This document shows, piece by piece, positions 35,500 through 44,993 of a stretch of 64,000 bases of DNA. Position 1 is the stretch's first letter; every line of letters starts with the position of its first letter. The notes beneath the pieces are model-generated. The model did no database searches, was not told where the DNA came from, and worked only from the letters and a program-made list of their open reading frames with translations. The position numbers and the translations under genes are program-made. Source of the stretch: Endobugula sp047619205 (lineage in GTDB: Bacteria > Pseudomonadota > Gammaproteobacteria > Pseudomonadales > Cellvibrionaceae); NCBI GenBank assembly GCA_047619205.1, contig JBLHJR010000004.1:1-64000 (forward strand). The letters are read 5' to 3'.

Positions 35500-37116
35500 A
35501 TGCCTGATATTATTCACGATTGCTTTTCGCAGTTACAAGCACACCAAAGCCAGCTAAAATCCTCTTCTCTAGGTCGCCTGTTTGAAGAAGATAGTCAGCG
35601 CGTAGACGCACTATCAATACAAGTGGACGGACTCTATCTCGATTATTCAAAAAACCATATCACTAGCGAAACAATCAACATGCTTTGTGAATACGCGCTA
35701 AAGCGTAAGCTGCCCACAGCTATTCAAGCGCTGTTCAGCGGAAAGCACGTCAATAATACGGAAGACCGACCCGCCTTACACACAGCCCTTCGCTTTCAAG
35801 GGGAGGCCGTCACAGCAGAACAAAAATTAGTCGCTGATAGCCGTAAAAAAATGGCTGCTTGTGTTAAAAAAATTCACTCTCAACGATGGCTAGGCTTTAC
35901 TGGCAAACCTATTGATACCATTATTAATATCGGTATTGGCGGCTCTGACTTAGGCCCGCGCATGGTAGTGCAGGCATTATCTGCCTATAAACAATCGGTT
36001 GACGTAAAATTTGTAGCCAATATTGATGGTGCCGACATCTGCGATATGCTTGAAACAGTCGACCCTGCGACGACGTTATTTATTATTACCTCTAAGTCTT
36101 TCACCACCCCAGAAACATTGCAAAATGCACTCAGCGCACGCCAATGGATACAATCAAAAGGCTGCGATAAAGATCAATTAAATCAGCACTTCATTGCAAT
36201 TAGCGCCAACATTTCAGCCACCAAAGCATTCGGCATCCATGCAGATAACACATTTCCTCTGTGGGACTGGGTCGGTGGTCGCTACTCATTATGGTCTACG
36301 GTAGGCCTGTCGATTGCCATTGCCATTGGCATGGATAATTTCAATCTATTACTGCTTGGCGCCCACCAAATGGATGAGCACTATGCCCGCGCAAAATTAG
36401 AACACAATCTACCCGTTATTGCGGGCCTACTGAGCTTTTGGTACAGCCAGTGCTGGGGAAGTAAAACACACGCAATATTACCTTATGCGCAACGATTAAG
36501 CAGATTACCGACTTACCTACAACAGCTAGATATGGAGAGTTTGGGTAAGAGTGTATCTCGTGAAGGTAAGCCCCTTGATTACTCCACCGGTAATATTATT
36601 TGGGGGGCAGAAGGCAGCAATGGTCAACACAGCTTCCATCAGCTATTACATCAAGGGACTGATCTAATTTCTGTCGATTTTATTGCCGTTAAAAAGCCGA
36701 TGAGTGGGCTGGAACAACAACACGCCTATTTACAAGCATGCTGTATTAGCCAATCACAAGCCTTACTAAAAGGCAAAACGTTAGCCGATGCTAAACAGGA
36801 GTTACGCGACCAAGGGGTGGAAGAAGAAGAAATAAACCTACTTGCACCGCATAAAGTCATTAGTGGCAACAAACCCAGCAACACAATTATTGTAGATGAG
36901 CTGAACCCAAAAAATCTTGGGGCGCTTATCGCTTTTTATGAGCATAAGGTTTACACACTCAGCGTGCTATTAGACATTAATGCATTTGATCAGTGGGGAG
37001 TAGAACTAGGTAAGCAGCTTGGAGAACCTATACTTCTTGCCTTATCTGGCAAGCCAGCTGACCACCAATGGGATGATTCGACAAAAGCACTCATACAAAA
37101 ACTTTCATTGGTTTAG
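35500..37116 (+). CDS. pgi: Glucose-6-phosphate isomerase
   Basis: A full-length Pgi of about 538 residues interconverting glucose-6- and fructose-6-phosphate. Signatures are IGIGGSDLGPRMV, SKSFTTPETL, FPLWDWVGGRYSLWS, the catalytic His in EGSNGQHSFHQLLHQG and the C-terminal GVELGKQL. ATG 35500 is taken as the start; a TTG at 35464 would add 12 residues. It links central metabolism to the sugar-nucleotide genes further right. Confidence 0.96.
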   Translation: MPDIIHDCFSQLQAHQSQLKSSSLGRLFEEDSQRVDALSIQVDGLYLDYSKNHITSETINMLCEYALKRKLPTAIQALFSGKHVNNTEDRPALHTALRFQGEAVTAEQKLVADSRKKMAACVKKIHSQRWLGFTGKPIDTIINIGIGGSDLGPRMVVQALSAYKQSVDVKFVANIDGADICDMLETVDPATTLFIITSKSFTTPETLQNALSARQWIQSKGCDKDQLNQHFIAISANISATKAFGIHADNTFPLWDWVGGRYSLWSTVGLSIAIAIGMDNFNLLLLGAHQMDEHYARAKLEHNLPVIAGLLSFWYSQCWGSKTHAILPYAQRLSRLPTYLQQLDMESLGKSVSREGKPLDYSTGNIIWGAEGSNGQHSFHQLLHQGTDLISVDFIAVKKPMSGLEQQHAYLQACCISQSQALLKGKTLADAKQELRDQGVEEEEINLLAPHKVISGNKPSNTIIVDELNPKNLGALIAFYEHKVYTLSVLLDINAFDQWGVELGKQLGEPILLALSGKPADHQWDDSTKALIQKLSLV

Positions 37117-37161
37117 CTCTAACGCTTAGCTTTAGCGCTAACTTTATAGGCGTTTTTCTAG

Positions 37162-37334
37162 TTTAACCTAGAAACCGCAGTTGGGCGCGAAAAAGATGTG
37201 TAAGTTATTGGTGTGCATAGTGAATGTTACATTCGCGTGGCTACCTTATTGGTAGTGAGCCGAATGTAACATTTGCTAGGTGCATCAATAACTTGTGCAT
37301 ACTTTCGTGATCCAACTGCGGTTTCTAGGTTTAA
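37162..37334. mobile_element. Palindromic element, family C copy 1, reading into the VpsP-like gene
   Basis: A 173-base element with ends TTAACCTAGAAACCGCAGTT and AACTGCGGTTTCTAGGTTTA. Inner arms AGTTATTGGTGTGCATAG and GGTGCATCAATAACTT, and GAATGTTACATTCG/CGAATGTAACATT, make almost the whole element one hairpin. Its right half supplies the last codons of the gene to the right. Copies: 43521, 61930, and a short one at 32969. Confidence 0.8.
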
Positions 37335-38030
37335 GCATTCGAGCACAAGCTAATCGCATGGCATAAGGCGTTACTATTGGATCAACCAGCACGTCGCACA
37401 CCAGTGGCCATGCATTTAAACGATCCACAACTCTAATCGCACTTCGCTCACTAAAAGGTTTACTGGTCATAGCCACAAATATATTGACTGTTTTTTTACG
37501 CAAAACATCATTGAATCTTGGCCAATGAATTAAACCCGCCTCCAACAATATGGTTTGCACGCCAGGCTCCCAGTCGCCCAGTTCCACACTCTTGTCCCAT
37601 ACCGGCTCAAACTCGTAATCAATCTGACCTGCTATTGATTTCAATTTCAATAAACTTGCCCAAGCCAAAGGCCATGTAGGCCGCATTTCAATTGCATGGC
37701 GCAGGTGCACCAAACCACTGTTGGCCACAGCTTGAGCCTTCTCATCGGAGCTTATAGACTGTCCGGCTATAAAAAACTGCCAAAAATGCAGACGCCCTAA
37801 TAACTCGGGGTAATTAGGGTTAAAAGGGTTAAATTTCATTGCCAGCTTAGTCCAGCCTGCCGCCGCATCCCAGTCCTGCTGATCAACAACCGTCCCCGTA
37901 CTTATCCACTCTCTTTCATAAACTAAAGCTTGATAGAAAAAGCATCCGCAATACCCCACGACAGCACTGCCATCACCAAGATAAAAAGAGGTAATATTAA
38001 TAGGTATTTTAATTTTGAAAAAAATTTCAT
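37285..38030 (-). pseudogene. VpsP-like polysaccharide-locus membrane protein, frameshifted, with repeat at its 3' end
   Basis: From ATG 38030 the frame gives MKFFSKLKYLLILPLF..., a membrane anchor, and stops at a TAG near 37920. One extra base in ATCAAGCT (about 37928-37932) would join it to the long downstream frame as ...SIKALVYEREW. That junction matches the intact paralogue at 62236-62667 (AIEYEREW). The downstream part has DQQDWDAAA, NPFNPNYPELLGRL and RPTWPLAWASL. The last dozen codons (RNRSWITKVCTSY) come from a palindromic repeat. So it is either a real pseudogene or a one-base sequencing error plus a repeat-modified C-terminus. It ends the polysaccharide operon. Confidence 0.75.
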
Positions 38031-38081
38031 CAGTAGAATCAACTTATTGGCATGACATAATTATAGACACTTAACGATATA

Positions 38082-38807
38082 TCATTCGAACTGACAAGAA
38101 ACAATCTTCCATGGATTATCTACCACTAAGCGATTAGCCATCTCTGCGCCAATAATTACCGCCGCTGCGTCACGCCCTTCATCTAAGCTAGGAGGACGAC
38201 GCTTAAGATTATGGGCATCAGTTGCTAGTACAGTAACCACCCCCAGTTCCAATAGCTGTCTGGCCCTATCTCTAGCGGTAGAACCAAATCGTCCCGCAAT
38301 TGACCCCGATGTCACCTGAAACAAACATCCCGCATCCACTAAAGGTTGTATCTTATCCAATCTTCTAAGAACATCTTTATTTCTCTCCGGGTGTGCAATC
38401 AACGGCCGAATATTTCGCTGCATCAGCCATTGGATCATCTGCGGCATACCCATAGGAATATGACTATGAGGCATCTCCAGTAACACCACATAATTACTAC
38501 CCCACTTCCCCAAAAAAGGCACTTGATGACTAGCGACCATCTGCAAGGCCTCTAAACCAACACGCATTTCACCAGACATACCCACTTTAAGGGGAATACA
38601 CTTATCCGCCAGCGCTTGCTTAAAGGTATCCATACTGGCTCGTATAGACTGTACTTCATTATCCCAGCGTCCAGGGTGAATATGCGGAGTCAACACCGAG
38701 TGCGTTATACCGCGATCAACAGAAAATTGAGCTAAGGCAAGAGATTCATCCATTAACTCTGGACCATCGTCAATGCCGGGTAATAAATGACAGTGAATAT
38801 CAATCAT
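38082..38807 (-). CDS. PHP-type tyrosine-protein phosphatase (CpsB/YwqE family)
   Basis: A 241-residue metal-dependent PHP-fold phosphatase. Metal ligands are visible in MIDIHCHLLPGIDDGP (H5, H7), LTPHIHPG, EMRVG, LIAHPER and ATDAHN. It should dephosphorylate the Tyr-rich tail of the BY-kinase encoded just upstream (36-base gap), controlling polymer length or export. CpsB-type phosphatases are typical of Gram-positive loci; many gammaproteobacteria use a low-molecular-weight Wzb enzyme instead. Confidence 0.9.
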   Translation of the reverse strand: MIDIHCHLLPGIDDGPELMDESLALAQFSVDRGITHSVLTPHIHPGRWDNEVQSIRASMDTFKQALADKCIPLKVGMSGEMRVGLEALQMVASHQVPFLGKWGSNYVVLLEMPHSHIPMGMPQMIQWLMQRNIRPLIAHPERNKDVLRRLDKIQPLVDAGCLFQVTSGSIAGRFGSTARDRARQLLELGVVTVLATDAHNLKRRPPSLDEGRDAAAVIIGAEMANRLVVDNPWKIVSCQFE

Positions 38808-38843
38808 ACTGAAAGGTCCAAGCGATGCATTTTAAGGGCTGCC

Positions 38844-41234
38844 TTAACTTGCTGAATCATTTGTATCGCCGTAAGCATAACCATAATTATCATAGTAATC
38901 TGATTCGTTCCCCGATTGTTTTTTAATTTTCTCAATATCCACTTGATTTAAGACAACACCAGAAAATCTTGCGTTAGTTTCACTCAATCGACGTAGGCCA
39001 CGCTTTATGACGGGGGTTGATGAACTATCAGACTTAACCACATAGATTAATGCATCCGCATGTGTCGCAATAACAATCGAATCACTGACGGCTTGTATAG
39101 GCGCCGAATCAATAATAATTCGATCATATTTTTCTTTTAGCATATCCAATACCTTAGAAAAACGCTCGCCAGCAATTAAATCTAACGGGTTACCTAACAC
39201 GACGCCAGCAGTAATAACATGCACCTCTGACTTCGGCAAACAAGTAATACACTCCTCAAGATTAGCTGTTCCCGCAATTAAGTTAGACAAACCCGGAGTT
39301 AACAAGGATATATCTAATGCTTTACCAATAGATGGACGCCGCATATCAGCATCGATTAACAAGACCTTTTCCATTTGGCCTAAGGAATGAGCAATACACA
39401 ATGACACTGTTGATTTGCCTTCATTTGGCACCGATGATGTCACTACCGTCACCTTAGCTGGCTTATCTAAACCCGACAGAATAAAACTCGTCCTAATGGT
39501 TCTAGCCGCTTCAGAAAAGTGCCAATTTTCTTCATCCAAAAAACCTAAGAATGGAGTGTCGTTTTTATTTTTTTTATCTAAGGGCAAATGCCCCAGAAGA
39601 GGTACACGCAAACGCTCTTCAACATCCTCTGGAGTCTTAATCGTGTTATCTAACCAATCCAGCAATAACACGACACCAGCAGCAAACATAGCGCTAAATA
39701 ACACTGCAACCATAACAATTTTTTTCTTTTCTGGCTTGCTCGGGTGATCCGCTGGAAGTGCCATATCAATCACTCGTGCATACACCGACTTTAGGTTTGC
39801 CGTTTCGCTCGTTTCTTTGCCTCGGTTTAAAAAAACTTCATATACTTGACGATTGGCCTCAACTTCACGCTCCAATTCTCGCAACGAAAACTCTTTACGA
39901 CTGACTTTCTGTAAGCGGTTTTTGACATTAGCGATCTGTTGCCTCAGCGCTCTCTCAGAATCTTGTGCTGCTGAATAACTAACCTCAAGCCCTTTAGAAA
40001 TATTATTAACTTGCACCCTTAATTCTTCATCGGCTTGAGTAACATCGGACATAGCGAATAACATTTTAGGGTGCTTTTCACCATAACGCTTGCTCAATTC
40101 AGCCACTAGCCTCTTCGCCTGGATCTGAGACTCCATTAAACTTTGCACTACTGTATTATTGGAAATTGCAGGTAGCGACAACAATCGATCAAGTGGTAAG
40201 CGCCCTTTAGATATTTGCTTTGTAAGGGCGTTGGCATCATTTTTAGCACGTGTAGCCTGAACCAAACTCTCCGTTAACTGTTCGAGTTCAGCAACCTCAA
40301 TTGACCTAATATCACCCGTATCCACGAGCTGCTCACGCTCTCTATACTCTTGTAGTGCTTGCTCAGATAAACGTAAATCTCGCCTTAAATCACCCAAGCG
40401 ATCATTTAACCAAGTCGTTGCCTTTTGGGTCACCTCTAACTTAGCTTCCAGATGGCTCTCTATATAAACATCCGCAAATGCATTCGCTATATCTGCAGCA
40501 AGCTGCGCATCTGCTGCAGAGAATTGTATCGTAACCAATTTAGTCCCCCGCATGGGATACACCACCAATGAACTCATGAGAATTTCAATCACATTTTTTC
40601 TAGTTCTATTTTCAAACTCTTGCGATGCGACAATGTCTTCTTCTGTAATAATAACTTCCTCAAGAAGATCATCCTTAGTTATATTGTCACTAGAGCTTTG
40701 GGACTGATTATCGACGTTAATTTCTGATGTGCCCACTGAATTTAACCGCTCATCACCTTCACCTTTAGGCTGAGTATTCAATAAATTAAGCACATAATCT
40801 ATATTGAATTTATTAGTTCCCGGCTTTACCCCCGAAGTATCAAATAAGGGGTGCTTCGTCAGCTGCAGGCGATCTACGACTCTTGCAGCCACCGCACGCG
40901 ACTGTAAGATTTGTAACTGGGTATTCAAATAAGTACGGCTACGAGTATCAACCTGATACACATCTTGAAAACCAATGACATTAGGCTGTTGACTTTCAAT
41001 CAACAAAGTAGTTTTTGAAAAATAAATTGGCGTTAAGGAAAGGGAGTAAAATATAGAAAAACCACCTAAAACTGCGGAGAAAAGCATCACTTTCCATAAA
41101 TTTCTCATCATCAAACGATAATAATGCATGATATCCACTGCACTGTCATCAGCCAATCCCGTAGGTTGGAGATCGTAGCTAGAATTGTAACCAGCGCCTG
41201 CTTGGGATTGCTGATCAAATCTAATTTCACTCAT
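38844..41234 (-). CDS. Polysaccharide co-polymerase with C-terminal BY-kinase domain (Wzc-like)
   Basis: A 796-residue inner-membrane protein. Wzz domain at about 30-90 with a first membrane helix (46-68), a long periplasmic coiled coil (260-470) and a second membrane helix (507-526). The cytoplasmic tyrosine autokinase has Walker A SSVPNEGKST (600-609), Walker A' LLIDADMRRP (625-634) and IIIDSAPIQAVSD. The C-terminal tail is Tyr-rich (SDYYDNYGYAYGD). An acidic, Asn/Ser-rich insert (about 155-205) interrupts the periplasmic part. It lies between the Wza-like gene and its phosphatase. Confidence 0.93.
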   Translation of the reverse strand: MSEIRFDQQSQAGAGYNSSYDLQPTGLADDSAVDIMHYYRLMMRNLWKVMLFSAVLGGFSIFYSLSLTPIYFSKTTLLIESQQPNVIGFQDVYQVDTRSRTYLNTQLQILQSRAVAARVVDRLQLTKHPLFDTSGVKPGTNKFNIDYVLNLLNTQPKGEGDERLNSVGTSEINVDNQSQSSSDNITKDDLLEEVIITEEDIVASQEFENRTRKNVIEILMSSLVVYPMRGTKLVTIQFSAADAQLAADIANAFADVYIESHLEAKLEVTQKATTWLNDRLGDLRRDLRLSEQALQEYREREQLVDTGDIRSIEVAELEQLTESLVQATRAKNDANALTKQISKGRLPLDRLLSLPAISNNTVVQSLMESQIQAKRLVAELSKRYGEKHPKMLFAMSDVTQADEELRVQVNNISKGLEVSYSAAQDSERALRQQIANVKNRLQKVSRKEFSLRELEREVEANRQVYEVFLNRGKETSETANLKSVYARVIDMALPADHPSKPEKKKIVMVAVLFSAMFAAGVVLLLDWLDNTIKTPEDVEERLRVPLLGHLPLDKKNKNDTPFLGFLDEENWHFSEAARTIRTSFILSGLDKPAKVTVVTSSVPNEGKSTVSLCIAHSLGQMEKVLLIDADMRRPSIGKALDISLLTPGLSNLIAGTANLEECITCLPKSEVHVITAGVVLGNPLDLIAGERFSKVLDMLKEKYDRIIIDSAPIQAVSDSIVIATHADALIYVVKSDSSSTPVIKRGLRRLSETNARFSGVVLNQVDIEKIKKQSGNESDYYDNYGYAYGDTNDSAS

Positions 41235-41324
41235 AAATAAACCTTTTAAAATGTAATGGCATGATGGGGTTTAAAGCATATACCTGCCGATGCTTTCCAA
41301 AAGCACAGAGCGAGATGCCCGCCA

Positions 41325-41879
41325 TCAAAAAAAGCGTTGTTTGACAGTGATGACGTCACCGGGCTTTACCGAAGAGTTAAGTTTTACTCGCTTGGGTGTA
41401 CGATCACTATTACCATCAGAGATGGTATAAATTTTACCTTGTGCCGCTCTAGCCGTAAAACCACCCGCTAAGCTAATGGCCTTACGGATAGTCAGTCCGG
41501 GTAAGAATGCAAACCCGCCAGGGTTTTTGACTTCACCACTCACGTAAAACCGTCTATATTCGACAACCAATACACTCACTTCTGGGTCAATCATGTAACC
41601 ATCTTTAAGCCCAAGCTCAATTTTCTCCTGCACTTCAGTAACCGTTAAGCCTAACACCTGTACTTCGCCAAGAAACGGAAAAGAAATTACACCCAAATCA
41701 TTCAGCTGCGCTTCAACCGTTAGGTCATCTTCCCCATAGACTTTTATACTTACCATATCGCCATAACCTAATGAATATGCAGGCGAAAGATCGGCTATAG
41801 CTGACCCAGAAAGTAAACTTAGCAGAAACAGTAAAAAAAATGGATACATTTTTAGCAAAGAAAAGCCTTTATTTTTCAT
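41325..41879 (-). CDS. Short Wza-like polysaccharide export protein
   Basis: A 184-residue exported protein with a signal sequence, then the Poly_export domain (YSLGYGDMVSIKVYGEDDLT) and one SLBB domain (FYVSGEVKNPGGFAFLPGLT). No lipobox Cys is visible and there is no C-terminal amphipathic helix, so it cannot form the outer-membrane pore as Wza (about 380 residues) does. A separate barrel gene lies next to it. ATG 41879 is preferred to the upstream TTG. Confidence 0.9.
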   Translation of the reverse strand: MKNKGFSLLKMYPFFLLFLLSLLSGSAIADLSPAYSLGYGDMVSIKVYGEDDLTVEAQLNDLGVISFPFLGEVQVLGLTVTEVQEKIELGLKDGYMIDPEVSVLVVEYRRFYVSGEVKNPGGFAFLPGLTIRKAISLAGGFTARAAQGKIYTISDGNSDRTPKRVKLNSSVKPGDVITVKQRFF

Positions 41880-41943
41880 AGCGTGTAAAACCAACAATCA
41901 TCATCATTCAACCCAATTAAGACACCACATAAACCATAAAACA

Positions 41944-43137
41944 CTATAAACTTGCGTTTAGAGAAAATTTCACAGTATCTTTACGATAAGTGACGGCTGC
42001 ATCTGTAGACTCTCGCTCCTCAACACCAACACTTAAACCAAAAGTCAGCCAACGACGCATAGCGTAAGTCAATGTTAACTGCAAAGCTTCCGTCGTATCA
42101 TTACGATTAACCCCCACATAGTTATCATTTTGCTGTTGAACTGACAAGTTAATCGTTAATGGGTCTCGAAACTTATACGCCCAATTTACAGAAAAAACAC
42201 TTGCATCAATAAAATCACCCGTATTATTTTCGCTATTCTTTGCGCTTTTATCGGCAGCCAAGGTAAATACAGAATGATCTTGCGGAGACCACTCGAGAGC
42301 GATTTCCCCCGTTGACGATGCGGTATCCCCTACGGCGTTAATAAGGTCATTGTTTGTGCGACCCAAGCTTACAATACCTTTTGTAGTACCCGTCAGGTCC
42401 CATTCAGCCCCTACCGTATAACTCCTATCTTTCCTATTTCGCGAGGAATTTTCACGAAACGTATTTTCCGACTCCTCTAGCTGAAAATTAACTCTTGAGC
42501 TAGGACTAAAGGCTAAAGAAAGACCAATGATTTTTGTATCTGTATCAGATTCCAGCACGTTAGTAACTGCCTGATTAGTTGTATAACGCAAACTATTGGT
42601 ATCAAAACCCAGAGTAATTCGGCCTCGAGCCCCCTCACTACCAAAAGTATATTTAGCGCCCAACGCTCTATTCGTGAACTCATTTAAATCTGCAGCAGCA
42701 TCGAAAGTAGTCACACTATCGGTAGAACGATCTTCATGACCCGTGTTAACCGATGTATTTAATTCGATAAGATGACGAACATCAATTCGCCAATCCATCT
42801 TTGCCTCTAGGGTATGATCCGTATAATCATTATCATTAACATCCGAGTAACTACCATTTTCCAACTGATACCCTACTGTGTATTTAACCACACCATCATC
42901 AGCAACAGCAGTAATGGCAGGTTTCACCAGCGTCAATGTTGAAGCAACTTCATTCCCACTAGTATCGTTAAATATATTGTCGTCTCGTTGAACATCAATA
43001 CCCACCTCTGGCACCACATCAAATGGCCCCAAATAGATAGCTGCCTTTTCCTGAGAAAAAGCCAACGGAACAATAACAATATATGCCATCGAAGACTGAA
43101 TAAGCGCTGTCACTGTTCGATGTAGCCTGCTTCGCAT
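41944..43137 (-). CDS. Outer-membrane beta-barrel protein of the polysaccharide locus
   Basis: About 397 residues with a signal peptide ending near PLAFSQ. The body consists of alternating-polarity strands (YTVGYQLENGSY, ARGRITLGFDT, GIVSLGRTNNDL) and ends in VKFSLNASL; the last residues suit a barrel C-terminus. GPFDVVPEVGIDVQRDDNIF resembles the start of EpsL/VpsM-type barrels. It lies directly before the short Wza-like gene and is likely the outer-membrane channel for it. ATG 43137 is preferred over GTG 43164. Confidence 0.85.
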   Translation of the reverse strand: MRSRLHRTVTALIQSSMAYIVIVPLAFSQEKAAIYLGPFDVVPEVGIDVQRDDNIFNDTSGNEVASTLTLVKPAITAVADDGVVKYTVGYQLENGSYSDVNDNDYTDHTLEAKMDWRIDVRHLIELNTSVNTGHEDRSTDSVTTFDAAADLNEFTNRALGAKYTFGSEGARGRITLGFDTNSLRYTTNQAVTNVLESDTDTKIIGLSLAFSPSSRVNFQLEESENTFRENSSRNRKDRSYTVGAEWDLTGTTKGIVSLGRTNNDLINAVGDTASSTGEIALEWSPQDHSVFTLAADKSAKNSENNTGDFIDASVFSVNWAYKFRDPLTINLSVQQQNDNYVGVNRNDTTEALQLTLTYAMRRWLTFGLSVGVEERESTDAAVTYRKDTVKFSLNASL

Positions 43138-43340
43138 AAGAATTACCCAATAATAATTAATCACACTAAAAACGTGCTTTTAAGTGCCGATTCTACCACG
43201 TTTTCTACCACCTTCGTCTAATACGGGGGGATTTCATAATACCGACGAACGAACAGTTCATCTTGCATTCCCACATAATAGTGTAGCTCAAAAAAACAGC
43301 ACTTAATGCTAACGTCTGCACAGATCCCACTTATCGTTGA

Positions 43341-43522
43341 GTTTAACCTAAATACCGCAGTAGAATCGTAGCGAGGGTGACTAAGGTGCGGAATATAAAG
43401 TGATTTTTTGCTTTTTTCGGCAAACTCGTAGCCACCCTACGGGTGTAGCCTAAAAAAATGAAAAACGCTGTAGATTCCGTGCCTTAGACAGCCGCAGTAG
43501 ATTCAACTGCGGTATTTAGTTT
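43341..43522. mobile_element. Palindromic element, family D
   Basis: About 182 bases with ends GTTTAACCTAAATACCGCAG and CTGCGGTATTTAGTTTAAC, related to family C ends but with a different interior (GTGACTAAGGTGCGGAATAT...CCGTGCCTTAGACAGCC). It abuts the family C copy at 43521, the two sharing TTAAC at the junction. It lies between the outer-membrane barrel gene and rmlD. Confidence 0.7.
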
Positions 43523-43773
43523 AACCTAGAAACGGCCGTTGGCGCGAAAAAGCGGTGCACCAAAAGTAGGCCCCTCTAGGGGAGTTATTGGTGTGCATAG
43601 GACTTTCCCTAGCAACATAAGTTAGTATCGCGTAGCGACCTTATTGGTCGTGAGCGAATGCTACGATTTTCTAGGCATCAATAACTTGTGCACGACTCCA
43701 TGGATGGAGGAGGTAGAGCGACGCAGGAGCCAAAGCCGAGACTTTCGTGATTCAACTGCCGTTTCTAGGTTTA
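43521..43773. mobile_element. Palindromic element, family C copy 2 (long form)
   Basis: 253 bases with ends TTAACCTAGAAACGGCCGTT and AACTGCCGTTTCTAGGTTTA. The inner arms GGAGTTATTGGTGTGCATAG and AGGCATCAATAACTTG match copy 1. It is longer because of added segments (GCACCAAAAGTAGGCCCCTC, and GGATGGAGGAGGTAGAGCGA near the right end). Confidence 0.75.
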
Positions 43774-43813
43774 ACACCGAACATAAGAAAACATCATTCC
43801 AAGGGATTATATT

Positions 43814-43939
43814 ATGGCGGTAAAAGGCAGGCTGATGCTCAATGGATTAGGCGATACTCACCACATAGATTGTTATGCGCCCTTAGCACAAACCCTGAGA
43901 TTAAATATACCGGGCACCTCTAAAAGCAGTATTGTTTCG
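43814..43939 (+). pseudogene. Possible broken small gene interrupted by family B element
   Basis: A 41-codon frame starts at ATG 43814, well placed behind AAGGGA, and begins MAVKGRLMLNGLG. It runs into the family B element at 43912 and ends shortly inside it. The good ribosome site suggests a once-longer gene, but nothing beyond the element continues it. I do not recognise the protein; it may also be chance. Confidence 0.3.
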
Positions 43940-44066
43940 TGAGCTCAAGAAGGCACCGCGCTAAGAACCGCAGTGCATAAGGCATACATGACCCAACTCC
44001 CTCTAACATAGGGAGCAAGGTGGCCGACGCAGCAATCGCGGAAAAAGTGCGCTTGTAGAAATGCCC
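43912..44066. mobile_element. MITE-like element, family B copy 2
   Basis: 155 bases with ends GGGCACCTCTAAAAGCAG and GTGCGCTTGTAGAAATGCCC. Internal GAACCGCAGTGCATAAGGCA and GACGCAGCAATCGCGG match the copies at 27589 and 59891. It ends 39 bases from the rmlD stop. Confidence 0.8.
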
Positions 44067-44104
44067 TAAAGAATCTCAATGCACTAATTAAGACTATAGC
44101 TCTA

Positions 44105-44980
44105 TCATTGTTTAGCCAGAAGATCTTCTAAGCCCTCACCCCATGATGGCATTCGCCGACCTAACAGCGCTTCTAACTTATTTGTATTTAACACAGAATA
44201 CATCGGGCGTGGGGCAGAGGTAGGATACGATGACGAAGCAATAGCACTAAGAACAGGCAATTGAGGCAATCTACCCTGCCTATAAGCCAGATCAAAAATA
44301 TGCTGGGCAAATTGATGCCAGCTAACCTCACCAAGACTACTGCAATGATAAATCCCCCAAGGAATAACCGCTTGGCGGTCATAGCGCTCAACTAAGGTCA
44401 CGATCACATCCACTATATGCCCAACATAAGTCGGACGTCCTACTTGGTCACTCACAATACTTAATTCTTTATGCTCACCAGCCAGCTTGAGCATCGTTTT
44501 GACAAAATTGTTCCCATTTTTACCGAACACCCAGCTAGTTCTCAGAATAATATATTGGCTCGCAAGTTTAATAACCGACTGCTCGCCTAACCATTTAGTG
44601 CTGCCATAAACACCCAAGGGATTTACTGAAGAGCTCTCATCATAGGGCATGCTGGCACTGCCATCAAAAACATAATCTGTAGACAAGTGTATCAATAACG
44701 CCGAAACAGTATTACATGCGCTTGCTAAGCTCGCTACACTCAAATGGTTCACTTGATCAGCTAGCAGGGGCTCTGTTTCGGCTTTATCAACGGCTGTATA
44801 GGCACAAGCATTAACCACCACATCTGGCCGATACTGCATTACTATTTCAGCTACTTTTTTTGCATCGGCGAAATCTACATCCGCACGACTAATGGTCACC
44901 AAGTCATAGGACTTTCTCATCAATACCTCTGCACAATCAGAGCCTACCTGCCCAGTGGCACCAAATAGCAGAATACGCAT
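44105..44980 (-). CDS. rmlD: dTDP-4-dehydrorhamnose reductase RmlD
   Basis: A 291-residue short-chain dehydrogenase/reductase for the last step of dTDP-L-rhamnose synthesis. GATGQVG (7-13) is the dinucleotide-binding motif, STDYVFDG and YGSTKWLGE supply the catalytic Ser/Tyr/Lys, and ILRTSWVFG is typical. It is the last of rmlB-rmlA-rmlC-rmlD and follows rmlC by 13 bases. Confidence 0.96.
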   Translation of the reverse strand: MRILLFGATGQVGSDCAEVLMRKSYDLVTISRADVDFADAKKVAEIVMQYRPDVVVNACAYTAVDKAETEPLLADQVNHLSVASLASACNTVSALLIHLSTDYVFDGSASMPYDESSSVNPLGVYGSTKWLGEQSVIKLASQYIILRTSWVFGKNGNNFVKTMLKLAGEHKELSIVSDQVGRPTYVGHIVDVIVTLVERYDRQAVIPWGIYHCSSLGEVSWHQFAQHIFDLAYRQGRLPQLPVLSAIASSSYPTSAPRPMYSVLNTNKLEALLGRRMPSWGEGLEDLLAKQ

Positions 44981-44993
44981 AAATTTATACTCG

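Noticed and set aside
37285..37959. Taking the long frame alone as an intact gene starting MGYCGCFF
   Set aside because: The N-terminal anchor expected from the paralogue is in another frame just upstream, so the intact-gene reading is less likely than a frameshift.
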